Assembly: GCF_040939455.1 (NCBI RefSeq) | Contig: NC_134112.1 | Coordinates: 18,068,501 to 18,132,500 of the forward strand | Length of the DNA stretch: 64,000 nt | Source of the DNA: Microcebus murinus | Lineage: Eukaryota; Chordata; Mammalia; Primates; Cheirogaleidae | Reading direction: 5' to 3' | Shown: positions 46,433-58,051 of the stretch, in pieces | How positions within the stretch are numbered: the first letter of the stretch is position 1 | Layout of the letters: each line of letters opens with the position of its first letter | Program-made: the position numbers and the translations under genes | The notes under the pieces: generated by a model | Seen by the model: only the letters and a program-made list of their open reading frames with translations | What the model was told of the DNA's origin: nothing | Databases searched by the model: none

Positions 46433-46850
46433 TGATGTGGTCTGGATGTTTGGCCCCTCCAAATCTCATGTTGAAATTTGATCCCCAGCGTTGAATGTGG
46501 GGCCTGGTGGGAGGTGTTTGGGTCATGAGGGTGGATTCTTCATGAAAGGCCTGCTGCTCTCCCCGCAGTAATGAGTGAGTTGTTGTTTTATTAGTACATG
46601 AGACAGCTGGTTGTTTAAAAGAGCCTGGCACCATTTCCTCACTCTCTTGTGCCTGCTTTTGCCACATGACACGCCTGCTCCCCCTCTGCCTTCAGCTTTG
46701 ATTGGAAGCTCCCTGAAGCCCTTACCAGAAGCAGATGCTGGTGTGGTGCTTCTTGTACAGTCTGCAGAGCCATGAGCCAAATAAACCTTTTTTCTTTATA
46801 AATGACCCAGCCTCGGGCATTCCTTTATAGCAGCACAAAAGGACTAATGA
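46433..46850 (+). mobile_element. MST/MLT1-type (MaLR) solo LTR
   Basis: TGATGTGGTCTGGATGTTTGG, GGGGCCTGGTGGGAGGTGTTTGGGTCATG, AAAAGAGCCTGGCACC, ACCAGAAGCAGATGCTGG, GAGCCAAATAAACC (polyadenylation signal near 46780) and AGCAGCACAAAAGGACTAATGA. The full length is present without internal sequence. Confidence 0.92.
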
Positions 46851-48309
46851 GCCCCTTTTTATTTCTTTCTACTTCCCCTAGATAGGTTCTCCACTTTGAT
46901 CATAGCCTGAGGTGGGAATGAGGGACACTGGCTGAGGTTTGTGTGATTCCCCCTGCGGGTGCTGGCTCACACACTTGTACAAAATGCCCCTAGACAGCAC
47001 CGTCCAGGAGCAGGCCTTCCTTATTGAGGCCTGAACAGTTGGCCCTCCCAGGTGGAATAAGGCCTTTGGGCTGAATTTCTGATGTCTCTATCACATCATG
47101 GCACAAAAATCCCCGAGGAAAGAATGTTTTTCACAAGGAATTGTAATCGCAGCCAGTGGAATAAAAGAAAAGGATACAGAAATTATTCACGGTGTAAAAG
47201 TAGCCCCACTAGCAAAACCACCCTGACTGGAGTCGTCTCTCCCAGCAGCATTGGACCTGTAACGACTGGATCGAGAGCCCAGTTTAGTCCAAGCCCAACA
47301 ATTCAACAGGATCCTTCACAGGCCAGGAAGGGCTTTGTGGTTTGTAGGACAGATACTCTCTGAGCGTTCTGGCCACGTCATGCCCCAGAGATGTTCTGGG
47401 TTCTGGAATTTGTAGGATTTCTATAGTTTATCTGGCTGACAGCCAAGGTCAGATGTGGTTCCAGAAGGAGAGCCCTCTTGATCTGCGGACATCACCAGCG
47501 CCCTCCCAGGAGTGGGCAGACTAAGGAGTCCATCACCAGGGCCTCCTGAGCGACCAAAGGCCCTGGCAGGCAATGGGGGTTGAAATTTGGCTCTCAAGAG
47601 TGACTCAAAGGAGAGAAACCATTGTTCTCTGAACACAAACAATGTGACCCTGGCTCTGAACTTTTCCCTTTACAGAGAACACCTTCCCACTTCTAGCCAC
47701 TTGTTGAAAAGCTCCCAGGCTCCAGCCCCATGGAGTTTCACTTCCTCCGTGAATCCATTTCAGCCAACAAATTTTTAATGAGTGTCTACTATAAATCCAC
47801 AGGGTTTTGACTTATGCTGACCTGTTCTGAGGCTGAGTAAAGGCCTTGGTTGGGTTGGTTTCTATATTAAAAGGGAGTGCAGGAAAGAGAGCAATGCCAT
47901 GGTCCCCAGTCATCAGCCCATGAGGAACAGGACTTCAGGCAGAAGCTAGGGGGTTGGGGGGCACAGTGTGTGTGTCCCAACTCCTACCATCTGGAGAAGA
48001 ACTGGTAGGAAGAGGCAACTCAAGTTGTCAGGGCCACAGCCAGGGTCTAGGGCAGGATTATCAATGGAGGGTTTGAATGGGGGACAGGACATTGGCAGGG
48101 ACTCTATTGTGCAATTTGGACCATCTCTGTGGAGCTCTAAGAAAGTGCAGTGGACAAATCAGTTCTCAGAGCTCAAGATCCAGTCCTGGGGCAGGACCAT
48201 TGTTGTCCCAACCAGAAGTGGCCCTAGAACAGGGCACAGCTGGGCCTACAAGGAGAACATTGAGATCGCCAACTGCAAGGGCAATGCCTGAGACTCTTCC
48301 CTTGGCCTT
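46851..48309. other. No gene recognised
   Basis: About 1.46 kb of low-repeat sequence. A 73-codon minus frame (47421-47642) and plus frames near 47.97-48.34 kb lack splice or polyadenylation support. Confidence 0.4.
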
Positions 48310-48530
48310 TCTAGTTACCATCCTCCTTCAAGGTACAGCTTAAGGCCACCTCCTAAAAATAAAGTTTTGTTGGTGTTTCCCAGTCACAGAGCCCCTGTCC
48401 TCTTTTGATTCTCTAAAGAGCCTTCCCTTTGACTCACTCACACTGACCAAGAAGAATGTCCTATTCAATTTCTTGTATCCTTGCATCTGAGCTGAATCTA
48501 CTCAGAGAAGGGAAAGTATTTTTTCCCAGT
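48310..48530 (+). repeat. L2-like fragment, plus
   Basis: CCATCCTCCTTCAAGGTACAGCTTAAGGCCACCTCC resembles the L2 CTCAAGTCCCACCTCCTCC region. The rest is diverged. Confidence 0.5.
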
Positions 48531-50054
48531 TATGGCATCCAATACAGGCAAGTGCTAATCAGGACACCCATGAAACACATTTTGCACATCACACCTTATC
48601 CCAAAGTCACGCCACATCAAGTAGAGTACTTTCCGCCTCCTCACCGCCACCTACGACACAACATGGACATCCAAGGTCCTCTCCGACTGCAGACTCTGGC
48701 TTAATGGAAGCTACTCTTCTGGGAGACCCATGGGTCCACTCAGCCAAGAGATGTGTTGGACTGAGCTGTTCCAGCTAGTAGACCAGTGGGAAACTTGCTT
48801 TTTTACTGGAGAAGATACTTCTGAGCTGACTTGTTTTAAGAAATACAGTTTGCTTAATGACTCTTAGAAAGTCAGTCAAAACCGATGGGAATGAATTCCA
48901 AAGTATTAGGGGAAAAAAAGAGAGAGAGATTCTATTTGGGAATATTGCTTATAATTGATATTCGCCCTTTCTCCAGATTCATTCTTGACTTTGCATCCTT
49001 TCCTCAGAGCGAGACTCTGCCAACCAGACATTGTCACCTGCTGGGAGACTCACACAGGGCTCCTTGGCTCTGTCTGGAAAATCTCTGACTCTCTCCACCC
49101 TTGCTCCCATCCCCCTCGCCCGGCTCAGAGCCTTTGTTGACGTTGACAGCTCATCCCTGGGCCATCATTCATCCTGCCCATGGCAAACTTTGGAGAAAAT
49201 AAAAAACCCTGCTCCCCTAATCTCATTAGGAGGGCTGCAAATTGAATTTAGCCCCTCTCAGTGTCCCCTCAGCTGGCTGTCATTAGGAGCAGAGGCTGGG
49301 CCTTGGCTGAGACCCAAAGACCAGCTAACTGAATTTGAGATGCTGTGGTCTTGACAGGCCAAGGGAGGTAATTGAAGAGCCGTGGGGCTCCCGCTAACAT
49401 TTCAGGCCGGGATTACACTGGGGATCCGAAACCCCCATCTGCATTGGTGTCGGGGGCACTAAAAAGTCACCCACTGGGCTTCCAGGGTCGGATTATTGAT
49501 AAAGAGATCATTCCCAATGGAAGGTGGGGGTTGGGGGGCTGCATTTGGTTACGATGCAAAATGGGTGTCAGAGTTGGGGGTGGAAGGGACACTGTAGTTA
49601 GTGAGAGCCAGCAAATCACCCAAAGTTAGAAATCATTTGCAGGAAGTGTTGTCTAATGAAAAGAAAAAGCAGCTCGGGGAGATTAGCTGATGAACCCACA
49701 GCATGTGAGGAAAAGAAATACTGAGTTTTGATCTGTGGAAATTATTTATATGTTTGTAGAAATATTAATGTTTAAATTCCTGCATCATTTTAGCTTTATT
49801 ATTTTCACCTCAAGCCTAAACCCCCAGCAGAGAGGGGCTCTTTAGGATCTAAAAGTACATTTTTGTAAAAAAGAAATGTACCAAAAAAACTGCATCTGGG
49901 TAACCAAGCATTTAACAGAGGTGCAGGTGGTTGACAGAGACTGATTTAGATTTCTGGGGCCTCTTTAGTTCCCAGATCTATTTTAAGTACCTCAATGAGG
50001 CTGAAAATGTAGTGAAATCCTGTTTTAAAGAGGAGGAAACGGATGAGAATTCAT
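48531..50054. other. No gene recognised; repeat-poor
   Basis: About 1.5 kb nearly free of repeats, with homeodomain-like TAATT/ATTA words around 49.2-49.5 kb. Repeat-poor blocks like this can hold conserved noncoding elements, but none can be shown here. Confidence 0.35.
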
Positions 50055-50275
50055 TACCAATGCTGTATGAGGCATGGCACTAAGCCTGTTCTGTGCAGCA
50101 CCTAACTCAGTCGTCACAGCGTGGAGCAAGGTAGGCGTCACTGTTGTCACTATCCACACTTCACTGATGAGGAAACTGAGACTCACAAAGGTTAGTCGAT
50201 GTCTTGTCCAAGATCGCAGGGATAGGAAGGGCCAGGGCTGGGATCTGAACCTAGGACTGCCTGGTTCCAACACTC
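50055..50275 (-). repeat. MIR, minus
   Basis: TGAGGCATGGCACTAAGCCTG, CACTTCACTGATGAGGAAACTGAGACTCACAAAGG, TTGTCCAAGATCGCAGGG, GCTGGGATCTGAACCTAGG. Well preserved. Confidence 0.93.
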
Positions 50276-50349
50276 CCCAGGCCTCCCTGGCTTGGGAGAG
50301 CAATAGTTTTCCTTCCCTGTGTTGGTTCCCTAAAAAAGCCAAAATGACT

Positions 50350-50585
50350 GATCTGTCACTCAGGCTCTGGGGCCAGACAAGCTCAATTCCAACCCAAAGT
50401 AGCTGTGTGACCTTGGGCATTTCTAGATCTTTCTGTACCTTTCTAGAAAATGGTGGTCATGATAGGACTTGCCTCATCAGTTTACTGTGAGGAGTTGAAA
50501 GGTTAACGCACACCCAGAGCACACTGCACAGTGCCTGCCACATTCTCAGCGCTCACTACGTGGTATTGAATTATAATTACGATTG
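50350..50585 (+). repeat. MIR, plus
   Basis: CTCAGGCTCTGGGGCCAGAC, AGTAGCTGTGTGACCTTGGGC, AAAATGGTGGTCATGATAGG, ACAGTGCCTGCCACATTCTCAGCGCTCAC. Well preserved and head-to-head with the MIR at 50055. Confidence 0.93.
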
Positions 50586-50889
50586 TGGTGGCAACGGGAA
50601 GAGCGTCTAGTCACTTCCGTATCAGATGGTCTACATTAGAGAGGCCGTCATCCAAATATTAGGCCGCAGCATCATCAGACTCCAGTTTTCTTTGCCTGAT
50701 ACTCCCAGATTTAGAGTCAGAATACCTTACATTTGTGTTCTTGGAACTTATTCATAGATGCTATGTCTGCGGAAGAATAAAGGATGAACTTGAGGTTTTT
50801 CCTGTGTTGATTCTATTCATGGATGTTTTTCTCCATGCTATGTTCTCCAATGCAGGGTGGGGTAGGAGTTATGTAGCTGCAGCCCCTCC

Positions 50890-51012
50890 CAGGCTCATTA
50901 TTTTCAAGTCCTCACTATGCACTAGGCATTTTACAAATTTCACCTTGTGTAATGCCCACTTTCATACACCTTCTTGTGGGTAGGTATTAGTCCCATTTTT
51001 TTAGATGAGCAA
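50890..51012 (-). repeat. MIR, minus
   Basis: CACTATGCACTAGGCATTTTACAAATTTCACC, GTGGGTAGGTATTAGTCCCATTTTTTTAGATGAGC. Confidence 0.8.
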
Positions 51013-51194
51013 AATGTATTTACTTTACATTTTCTGTATTCCATCATGCCTACAGCATTAACTATAGCCTTAAAATTTATCTAAAATGGCACACACTGTG
51101 AAAACCTGGGCTTTACTTCCTTTAACAGAAATTATTTAGGTACCTACAGGCCTCTCTGCCTGTCACTGTGTATTCCAATGGGGTTCAGTTTTTG

Positions 51195-51455
51195 GATTCA
51201 GTGAACATTTATTAACACTTACTGTGTGCCTGGATCTGGGTTGACAGGCTTGCCCATGTTATCCCATTTAAATCACCCATCAGCTCTGTGAGGAAAGGCC
51301 TTTTGATCCTTACGTTGCAGACATAAAGGCCATTTCAAGAAATTTAAGTGGGGTTTCAAGGATCACAAAATTACTGAGTAGAGGATGGAAGACATGAACC
51401 CAGGTATCTCTTGCTAACTCCATTTGCAGGGAGCTTCCCATCATACTACATTGTC
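51195..51455 (-). repeat. MIR, minus
   Basis: AGTGAACATTTATTAACACTTACTGTGTGCCTGG, TATCCCATTTAAATCACCC, then a diverged core and ATGAACCCAGG. Confidence 0.8.
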
Positions 51456-51549
51456 TCAGCGCAGTCTGAGGACCCTCTACAGACCCCCTGGGAGGCCACT
51501 GTCAGTTGAAGATGGCACCAATGATGAGGCCCAATTGTCCTCCAAGGCT

Positions 51550-51690
51550 TAGTCAAATTCCTTTATTTGTGGATGAAGAAACTGGCCACAGGGAGGTTAA
51601 GTCGCCTGCCCAAGGTCACAGAGGTGGTTTGGCCTGTGTGAGCCAAGACTGTGTTCAAGTTCTTGGTCTAGTCCCACTGGTTCAGCTACC
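51550..51690 (-). repeat. MIR, minus
   Basis: TTTATTTGTGGATGAAGAAACTGGCCACAGGGAGGTTAAGTCGCCTGCCCAAGGTCACAGAGG. Confidence 0.85.
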
Positions 51691-52090
51691 AGCCCCCACA
51701 GCCTCACTCCTCAAGAGCCTGATCAGCTTGGGATTCTTAGCAGCCTATGGCTGTCAAGACAATTCCTGTTCTGCAGAAAGTTTCCCCTTTAGTGCTGGTT
51801 CCTTCTCTTAATCAGATCCTGGAAAAGTCCATGGGTGGATTCACACTCCAGAGTGATTTGAAGCCTGTAAATCACAGCCCAATAGAGGTCGGAGAGTTAC
51901 CCGCTTTCCAGGAGCTGAAACATCTGTTGGGAGGAGTTAGCGAGGCCAAGAGGTCCTCCTGTTGCCCCTGGATTTATTCCAAAGGCCCAAACACCCCCTT
52001 ACCATTGACTCAGGTACTTAAAATTGGTTTCCTGTTGATTTGACTTTTCTGAGTAATCTCTGGAGACTTAAAAGGGACTTTTGAAAGAAT
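51691..52090. other. No feature recognised
   Basis: About 400 bases of unique sequence between MIRs. Confidence 0.4.
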
Positions 52091-52159
52091 ACGACCCAAC
52101 CCCCTTGCTTTATAGGAGCTAAGGCCTAAGAAGGGGAGTGAATTACCCACGGTCATGGA

Positions 52160-52330
52160 GCAGAAGGTCTGCTGCAATTAAGGGCGCAAGAGCCAGACTG
52201 CCTGAGTTTAAATCCTAGCACCACCACTCGCCAGCTGCGTGTGGCCTCAGGCATGTTAGTTACCTCTCCATCTCCTTGGCTTCCTCATCTGTATTTAGAA
52301 ATTATCATAGTATTTATGGTGGATTAGGAA
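52160..52330 (+). repeat. MIR, plus
   Basis: AGAGCCAGACTGCCTGAGTTTAAATCCTAGC, ACTCGCCAGCTGCGTGTGGCC, CCTTGGCTTCCTCATCTGTATTTAG. A weak reverse MIR remnant precedes it at about 52095-52160. Confidence 0.88.
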
Positions 52331-52334
52331 CGGC

Positions 52335-52802
52335 CTCAAATTCTTCGATATTTTCCCATTCAAGTGACGTCATTCTTTTCCCCTTCCTCAGATCTGAATT
52401 GGCTTGGGATTGTTTTGACCAATAAAGTTGAGTTGAAGTATCCTTGTGTTGGTTCCAGGACTAGTCTTTAAGAGGATTGTCAGGTTCTGCCTTGGTCTCT
52501 GGGAGCCCTAAACTGCCATAGAAGAAGTCACCCTGAGGCCACCACCATGCCGTGAGGAAGTCCAAACCAGTCATTGGAAGATGCTGTGTGTTTGGAGAGA
52601 GAGAGAGAGAGAGTGAGGCCCAGGCAGCCTCCAGCTATACCAACCCCAACCCTTCAAGTCATCCTAACTGAGGCCCAGATACTATGGAGCGGAGATGAGC
52701 CTTGTCCAACTCCCTAACCCAGGGGATCATGAGATACAACCACAAAGTTTTGTTTTCAGACAGTTTTTGTTTTAGTTAGTTCTACAGAATGGCTAACCGG
52801 AG
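52335..52802 (+). mobile_element. Ancient LTR-like repeat, plus
   Basis: CAAATTCTTCGATATTTTCCC, CTGAATTGGCTTGGGATTGTTTTGACCAATAAAG, CCACCATGCCGTGAGGAAGTCCAAACC, and an end like CACAAAGTTTTG...GAATGGCTAACCGG. This resembles the mammal-wide LTR class with a CCATGYNGTGAGGAAG block. A related copy is at 63280. A GA run lies at about 52597-52613. Family uncertain. Confidence 0.5.
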
Positions 52803-52814
52803 CCTGGCTTCTCA

Positions 52815-52945
52815 TAGGACTGTGAGAACTGAATGAGTTGTACACCTGTGATGTTTAGGGCACTGCCTGGCACAGTGCTCAATAAAAGTGAGTTATTATT
52901 CATTCAACAAACACTTAGTAAACACCAAGTTGTTCCATACCTTGA
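52815..52945 (+). repeat. MIR tail (plus) abutting an L2 tail (minus)
   Basis: GTGAGAACTGAATGAGTTGTACACC, GGCACTGCCTGGCACAGTGCTCAATAAAAG, then directly TTATTCATTCAACAAACACTTAGTAAACACC in the opposite sense. Confidence 0.75.
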
Positions 52946-53269
52946 AGAACTACCTGGGAGGGTCACAGTGGAGAAAATGACCCAAACAATCTGGCCCATG
53001 TGGCAAGTAGGAATAACTGGAACCTGATCACATACTTCCTGTTGAGTGAGGAAGATATTGTCCCCCACGTGGGGCCCCTACAACGTATCTGTCCCTGGGA
53101 GAAGTAGAAGTCTACAACTTCTGATTAGAGTGGGACACCTTCCTGGGCTCTGGGGAGCCAGAGATGTCCCACCCGCTGCTGATGAAAATTCAGCTGCTAT
53201 TGATTCAGGCCAGCACTTCCCTTCCCAGGTCAGAAGAGAAACCCAAACCATTGTTGAGTAAATACAGTA

Positions 53270-53480
53270 TTCTGTTCACTGCATCAATTAGGCTGACCCC
53301 AGGGACCCCGGGAGCCCCCTGGCTCCCACATTTGCAATGACAGCTGCCATGCTAATGAATCCACATTGACATGATAATTAAACCATTACACAAAATGGGG
53401 CTTTCCTAGCCTCAGCCACTTTAGCAGGGAGCTGGGTGGCCATGGGCTGGATAAGGCAATGGGGGCTATTCCAGGCCCAT
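53270..53480. promoter_or_regulatory. Possible conserved enhancer-like block
   Basis: A repeat-free stretch with clustered factor-site words: CATCAATTAGG, ATGCTAATGAAT (octamer/POU-like), TGACATGATAATTAAACC (homeodomain-like), CAGCTGCC (E-box) and TGGATAAGG. Composition and clustering resemble vertebrate conserved noncoding elements, but conservation cannot be seen from a single sequence. Confidence 0.25.
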
Positions 53481-53959
53481 GAGGTGAGGTGACATGCAGT
53501 GCTGGGGATTGGGGGGGGTCATTCCCAGACTCGCTCCCAGGAGCAGCCAGACTGGAACACTGCAGCTGCCACCTCTGGGGCTGGTGGCAGGGACAGGCAG
53601 GGCCTGGGCTTGAAGGATGCTGCCTGAATGCTGCTCTTTCTCTCTTTATCTTCAGAAATCCTTAACTAGGTGAAGCCTGAAATGAATCCCTTGCCCCTTT
53701 ATGGCCCAGCTGGTCCTCTCTGGATGGCTTAGCCACGCCAAGGGAGTGTCAGGCAAATGGGGACTGCATGACCCAGGAGCCTTGCCTTCCCGGCGTCAGC
53801 AGGGAGAGCAAAGTGACCGTCCTCCTCACAATGTTTGGGGGAAAATGACCCTTTCTGTAAGCAGATGATCACCAACGGAGGAAATTCTGGCTTCTTTGTG
53901 CGACCTCACAGTTTACCATGACCCATGTAGAGACGCCAGGCAACACAGGCCCCTTTGTG

Positions 53960-54175
53960 AGAGCACAGACGTGGGAGTCAGCGGGACTAGCCTTGTACCT
54001 CGAGTCTGCAGCTTAATTATGTGACCTCAGGCAATCGAATGGCCTTTCTGAGCCTCCATTTCCTCAACTGTAAAATGGACTCAGAACAACTGCCTTGCCT
54101 CACTAGGTTTGAGATTAAACCAGACAGTTTATGCAAAAGGTCTAAGACAGCATTTTACATAAATAACAGATGACT
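53960..54175 (+). repeat. MIR, plus
   Basis: GAGCACAGACGTGGGAGTCAGC, AATTATGTGACCTCAGGCAATCG, TCTGAGCCTCCATTTCCTCAACTGTAAAATGG. Well preserved. Confidence 0.92.
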
Positions 54176-54439
54176 GAGCCTTACTGACCATAGTAAGGTT
54201 CTCCATAAAAATGATCGGGTGAGAGTCTAGAAGGCACAGATTAAGACACTTCTAGTAGAGCCTCTAGACAGAGTGAGTACTGCTCTTGGTGACTCCATGC
54301 AGGTGGGACTGCATGGGTAAAGTATGCTCAGTATAAACGAGGGAAGAAAGAAGTATAGAAGGGGACATGTTTGGGGCACAGAAAGAGGCAGAAGAGGACT
54401 CTGCTGTCTCAGGACTGTGAAGAATCATGCCACTCGAGA

Positions 54440-54545
54440 TGACTAATCAAACATTTTCCCACCCATCCATCTGTTCATCTATTCATCCAGCCATCATTCA
54501 TATAAGCAGCAACCATATATTAGAGGCTTATAATATAAAAGGAAC
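54440..54545 (-). repeat. CATC-rich L2-tail-like tract, minus
   Basis: CCCATCCATCTGTTCATCTATTCATCCAGCCATCATTCATATAAG followed by a diverged L2-like remainder. Confidence 0.5.
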
Positions 54546-55071
54546 ACAGGCCAAATGAGTGCCTGGTTCTTATAAAAAAATCTGGTCAATAATGGATGAA
54601 TGAATATGCTGAGATCCCTATCCTCCTGCCAGTCTGCACAGCGGAGTGGACTCTTTCCTCAAACCTAAGACAGTTCAGGAAGCCAAGAGATCTCAGCTGT
54701 GCAGTTTTTCAAGAGAACTACACAGGTGATAGCCTGGCAAGTACATACTCAGACACATTTGCTCGGAAGCATAGGGGTTCACCAGTGGACAGGTGAAGAA
54801 ACCCCAATGTTGGATTCAAAACTGAGGATTCTGAAATCATATCCTTATTTAGCAAGGAAAGTGCCAAGATTGATTTGTGATGTTGACCATGGGCACAGGA
54901 ACTGAGACTCCTTCTTCATGCCAGGTGTCATCTCAGGTCTAGGCAAGGTCTGAAATACCTTCCAGGTATGCAATTCTGTCTGTGTGTTTACCATATAGGA
55001 TAACCCAATCCTGTTCACCTCATGCTATGAGCGATTAGTATTGTAGTTTGCTTCATGAACCACAGTTTTGG

Positions 55072-55095
55072 TTTTTTTTTTTTTTTTTTTTTTTT
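55072..55095. repeat. Poly(T) run
   Basis: Twenty-four T. If it is a retroposon tail on the minus strand, the body to the right (55096-55220) matches nothing I know. Confidence 0.9.
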
Positions 55096-55224
55096 CCGTG
55101 CCTCCCTGCCAGTTACCTTAAGCGAAACCATTCAAGCTCACAAAACCTGTGTTGTCATGCAAAAGAAATCTGGCTGCCTTAGGAGAACCTAATTTGATTT
55201 GTCAAAGTAGCCAAAAAACTTTTT

Positions 55225-55305
55225 GTTAATTAACTCAACAAACATTTACCAAATATCGACTATGTCAAAGGCCTTGGGAACGAAGGAATAAATAACCCCC
55301 AGTTT
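55225..55305 (-). repeat. L2 3'-end fragment, minus
   Basis: TAACTCAACAAACATTTACCAAATATCGACTATGTCAAAGGCCTTGGGAACGAAGGAATAAATAA. Confidence 0.75.
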
Positions 55306-55751
55306 CCTGAGGTGGTTAATATTCAGTGTTTATGTGTGTTTGGGGACGGGGGAGGAAGAAAGAGGCTGAAACACCTGCAGACACGCTTGCACCTCTTGTT
55401 CAGAAGGCACAGTAGCCAGGAAACTTAGCTTTGCTGTGGCTTAAGTGTTCTTTGGAGGGAAGCCCAAACATGATGTTTGTATTGCTGCTCCCGTTTATGC
55501 TGCAGGAGCTGATGCGGTTCTGGGGATCAAGCTAGAGGTGTTAAACTGAGCTCGTAGGATTCCTGATCCCCTTCAGCGTGGGCTGCCTGGAGTGTCCAAG
55601 CGCAGGCTGTAAGGTGAGAGGAGGGGAGGCGTGACCAGAGGACCCCTTTGGACACTGGAATGTTCAGAGTCCTTCAGTTATTGTCAGGGTGGCCTGCTCA
55701 CATCTTTAAAATATGAGATGGGGGAAGCTTTTTTGAGGGCTTTTGGTACTA
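55306..55751. other. No feature recognised
   Basis: About 450 bases of unique sequence. Confidence 0.4.
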
Positions 55752-55919
55752 CACCCTTGCTCCCCAAAGTGTGGGTCCTGGGCCAACCGCACTAGCGTCG
55801 CCTGTGAGCTCATTAGAAATGCAGCGTCTCGGGCCCTCCCCAGACCTGCCAAAGCAGAATAGGAATTTGAACGAGAACGTCAGGTGATTGCTGTGCGCAC
55901 TGCAGTTCGAGAAGCACTG
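55752..55919 (-). mobile_element. MER5A-like hAT element, minus
   Basis: CTCCCCAAAGTGTGGGTCCTGGGCC, GAGCTCATTAGAAATGCAGCGTCTCGGGCCCTCCCCAGACCTGCC, then GTTCGAGAAGCACTGG. MER5A in the orientation opposite to the copy at 20922. Confidence 0.88.
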
Positions 55920-56454
55920 GTTTATGTCACAGAAATGCCATTCACACCCTCTTCCTCATTGGGCGACCGCAGTGGACTCTCTTTAATCATGTCCCTTCTC
56001 TCCATTTCTTTGCTTTTTCTAAATTTCAAAAAAATTTCCTAGGTACTCTTTGTAATTAGGCTCCCCCCTTCATTTCTAGGCTTGGGTCAGATGTGCACCC
56101 TTTTGTCCCACTCTGCTCCTCTGTTCCTTTGGCGTCAGGGAGGACTTTCCACTGCCAGGACCCAGCGGACCCCATCGGCCCAGGCTCAGTGACACGAGGG
56201 CCACTGCGTCTACCCTGTGGTGTCATCCATGACCAGTGGACCCCGTTCCCCCTACGTTCTCCCTGTGGGGTTTCCAAGAGAAGGGAGACAAAGGGAAATC
56301 CATCCTGTCATGGGGGAGTGGAAGATGGGGGGCAGCAAAGGGACGTGAGGGCTGGTGTGGTGTGGAGGGGGACCGGGGTGGGGAGCTGGGAAAGCTGCTG
56401 GTGCTACGGTTTCCTCCCCTCGTCATTTCTCTGTTTTCTGCCACTCATTCTCTC
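55920..56454. other. No gene recognised
   Basis: About 530 bases, G-rich near 56310-56400. Overlapping frames on both strands are not protein-like. Confidence 0.4.
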
Positions 56455-56560
56455 AACCATTCATTCGGCAGATATTCGCTGAGATGCAGCTTTGTGCCAC
56501 GTTCTGCTCCGCGTGCCGAGGTCACCGAGGGAAGCAAGCCCCGCGGAAGCACAAGGTGAG
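56455..56560 (-). repeat. L2 3'-end fragment, minus, CpG-rich
   Basis: ACCATTCATTCGGCAGATATTCGCTGAGATGCAGCTTTGTGCCACGTTCTGCTCCGCGTGCCGAGGTCACCGAGG follows the reverse L2 3' end, with an unexpected number of CpGs. The AAG|GTGAGT donor-like site at 56555/56556 lies at its end. Confidence 0.65.
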
Positions 56561-57699
56561 TGGGAAGGACGTTCACTGGGACCACGGAGCAGGCTGCCAC
56601 CTGGGGAACGGCCGAGCAGAGTCCCCGGCCCTACACGGGCACAGCGAGCTGCCCTGTGCCACGACTGGACCGGGCCATCCTCCCCTCATGACTGTGGCAT
56701 CGATCGTGAGACTGGTCACGAGATCTGAACTCTGAGCCTGTCGATGCACGACAACGCTCTAGGTGAAGCAGATAAAATGACCAAGCGTCCCCTGCCTTGC
56801 CAGATCTTGTCTTTAGTATCAATTTAGGGAGGTGCACACGGTCCTGGATGCTCTGCATGCACACTCTTCTTGGTGCATCTCAATCCTGTGAAATGGGAAG
56901 CAGCATGAGAAGAAAACTGGGGTGACACAGTGTGTCAGTGGCTTGGGCCCAGATACTTGCCGGCAAAGCCTGAGCTCCTGACCACTTAGTGAAGACCGAA
57001 GGGCAGATGGAGGCTCGAGTCGTCCACATTGGACTTTTCACTTTGAGTTAAATTCTCAGAGTAAGCTTGAATTCATTTGAAATAGAAATAGCTTGCTGGC
57101 CACTAGCGAGGAGAACCACTGCGACCCTTCTTCCTTCGTGGCAGGCACTCGACACACATTGGCTGAAACAAATGGGAGAACCTGGACAGAGTCAGGATTC
57201 GAAGGGCTCCACCGAGTCCTGGGCCCCCCAGGACAGCAAACTCCACACTCGAAGCTATTAGGAACACTCTGCCGGGGGCTTGGCTTTATTTGTCCCTCCC
57301 CCTCCGTGAAATCCTGGGGACTGTCAAATAAATGACAAGACTCATTTTACAAGTAGACCAGAAGTCTGCAGTGGCCAGTCGGAGCTGATTGCCTATCTTA
57401 TCTTGAGTCATCAGTCTCTCATTCAGCCTTCTACAAACAACTCTCAGTTGCAAGATTCGTGCAAAGGCCTGATGGAGTGGCTATTTCCCAGGGCCCTGGT
57501 CTGTTGTAGTTTTAGAGGCTGAGAAGTGCACCACCATGGCCCAGGGGTGTGCTCAGCCCCTGGCTGAGGGGCACGTGCCTAGCTGGACCACAGCAGGGGG
57601 GAAGGCTGAGGCATTGAGGTTCTGGGGGTGGCCTCTGGGCTCTAAGGATGTTGGTGACCATGACCACGATGGCAATGATGAAAACAGGTAGGTCATAAT
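56561..57699. other. No gene recognised; CpG-dense start
   Basis: 56561-56770 keeps a high CpG density. The remainder to 57699 is unique sequence. The 126-codon plus frame at 56355-56735 spans L2 and is not credible. Confidence 0.4.
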
Positions 57700-57885
57700 T
57701 TATGCCCCCATATGCTGACCTCTGTGCTCTGTGCTATTCATGCATTACCTCATTTAACCTTGACAACCCCTCTTTTTGGATAAAGAGACTGAAGTCCAAG
57801 GAGGCTAAATAACTTTCCTAAGTTCATACATCTACTAAGTGGTAGAGCTGAGGTTTGAAACTTAGTGCGTTGGATTCCAGTTTTT
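57700..57885 (-). repeat. MIR, minus
   Basis: TGACCTCTGTGCTCTGTGCTATTCATGCATTACCTCATTTAACCTTGACAACCCC, AAAGAGACTGAAGTCC, CTTTCCTAAGTTCATACATCTACTAAGTGGTAGAGCTGAGG. Confidence 0.92.
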
Positions 57886-58051
57886 CACCCCCCTTGTTTG
57901 GGGCAGGAAATCACCTTTCCTACAAAACCAAATCACAGAGCCTTCAAGGATTAGCTCCAGAAGCAGATTTTCCTGACTAAGCACGAGGGGGTGCACCCAC
58001 CCTTTGCCTTGGGGCCCTTTGACCTTGTTTCTTTTGTTGCTAATGGTTGTT

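Noticed and set aside
47421..47642. 73-codon minus frame with a CCTGCCAG acceptor-like site
   Set aside because: No polyadenylation signal follows the stop, and the peptide is low in order.
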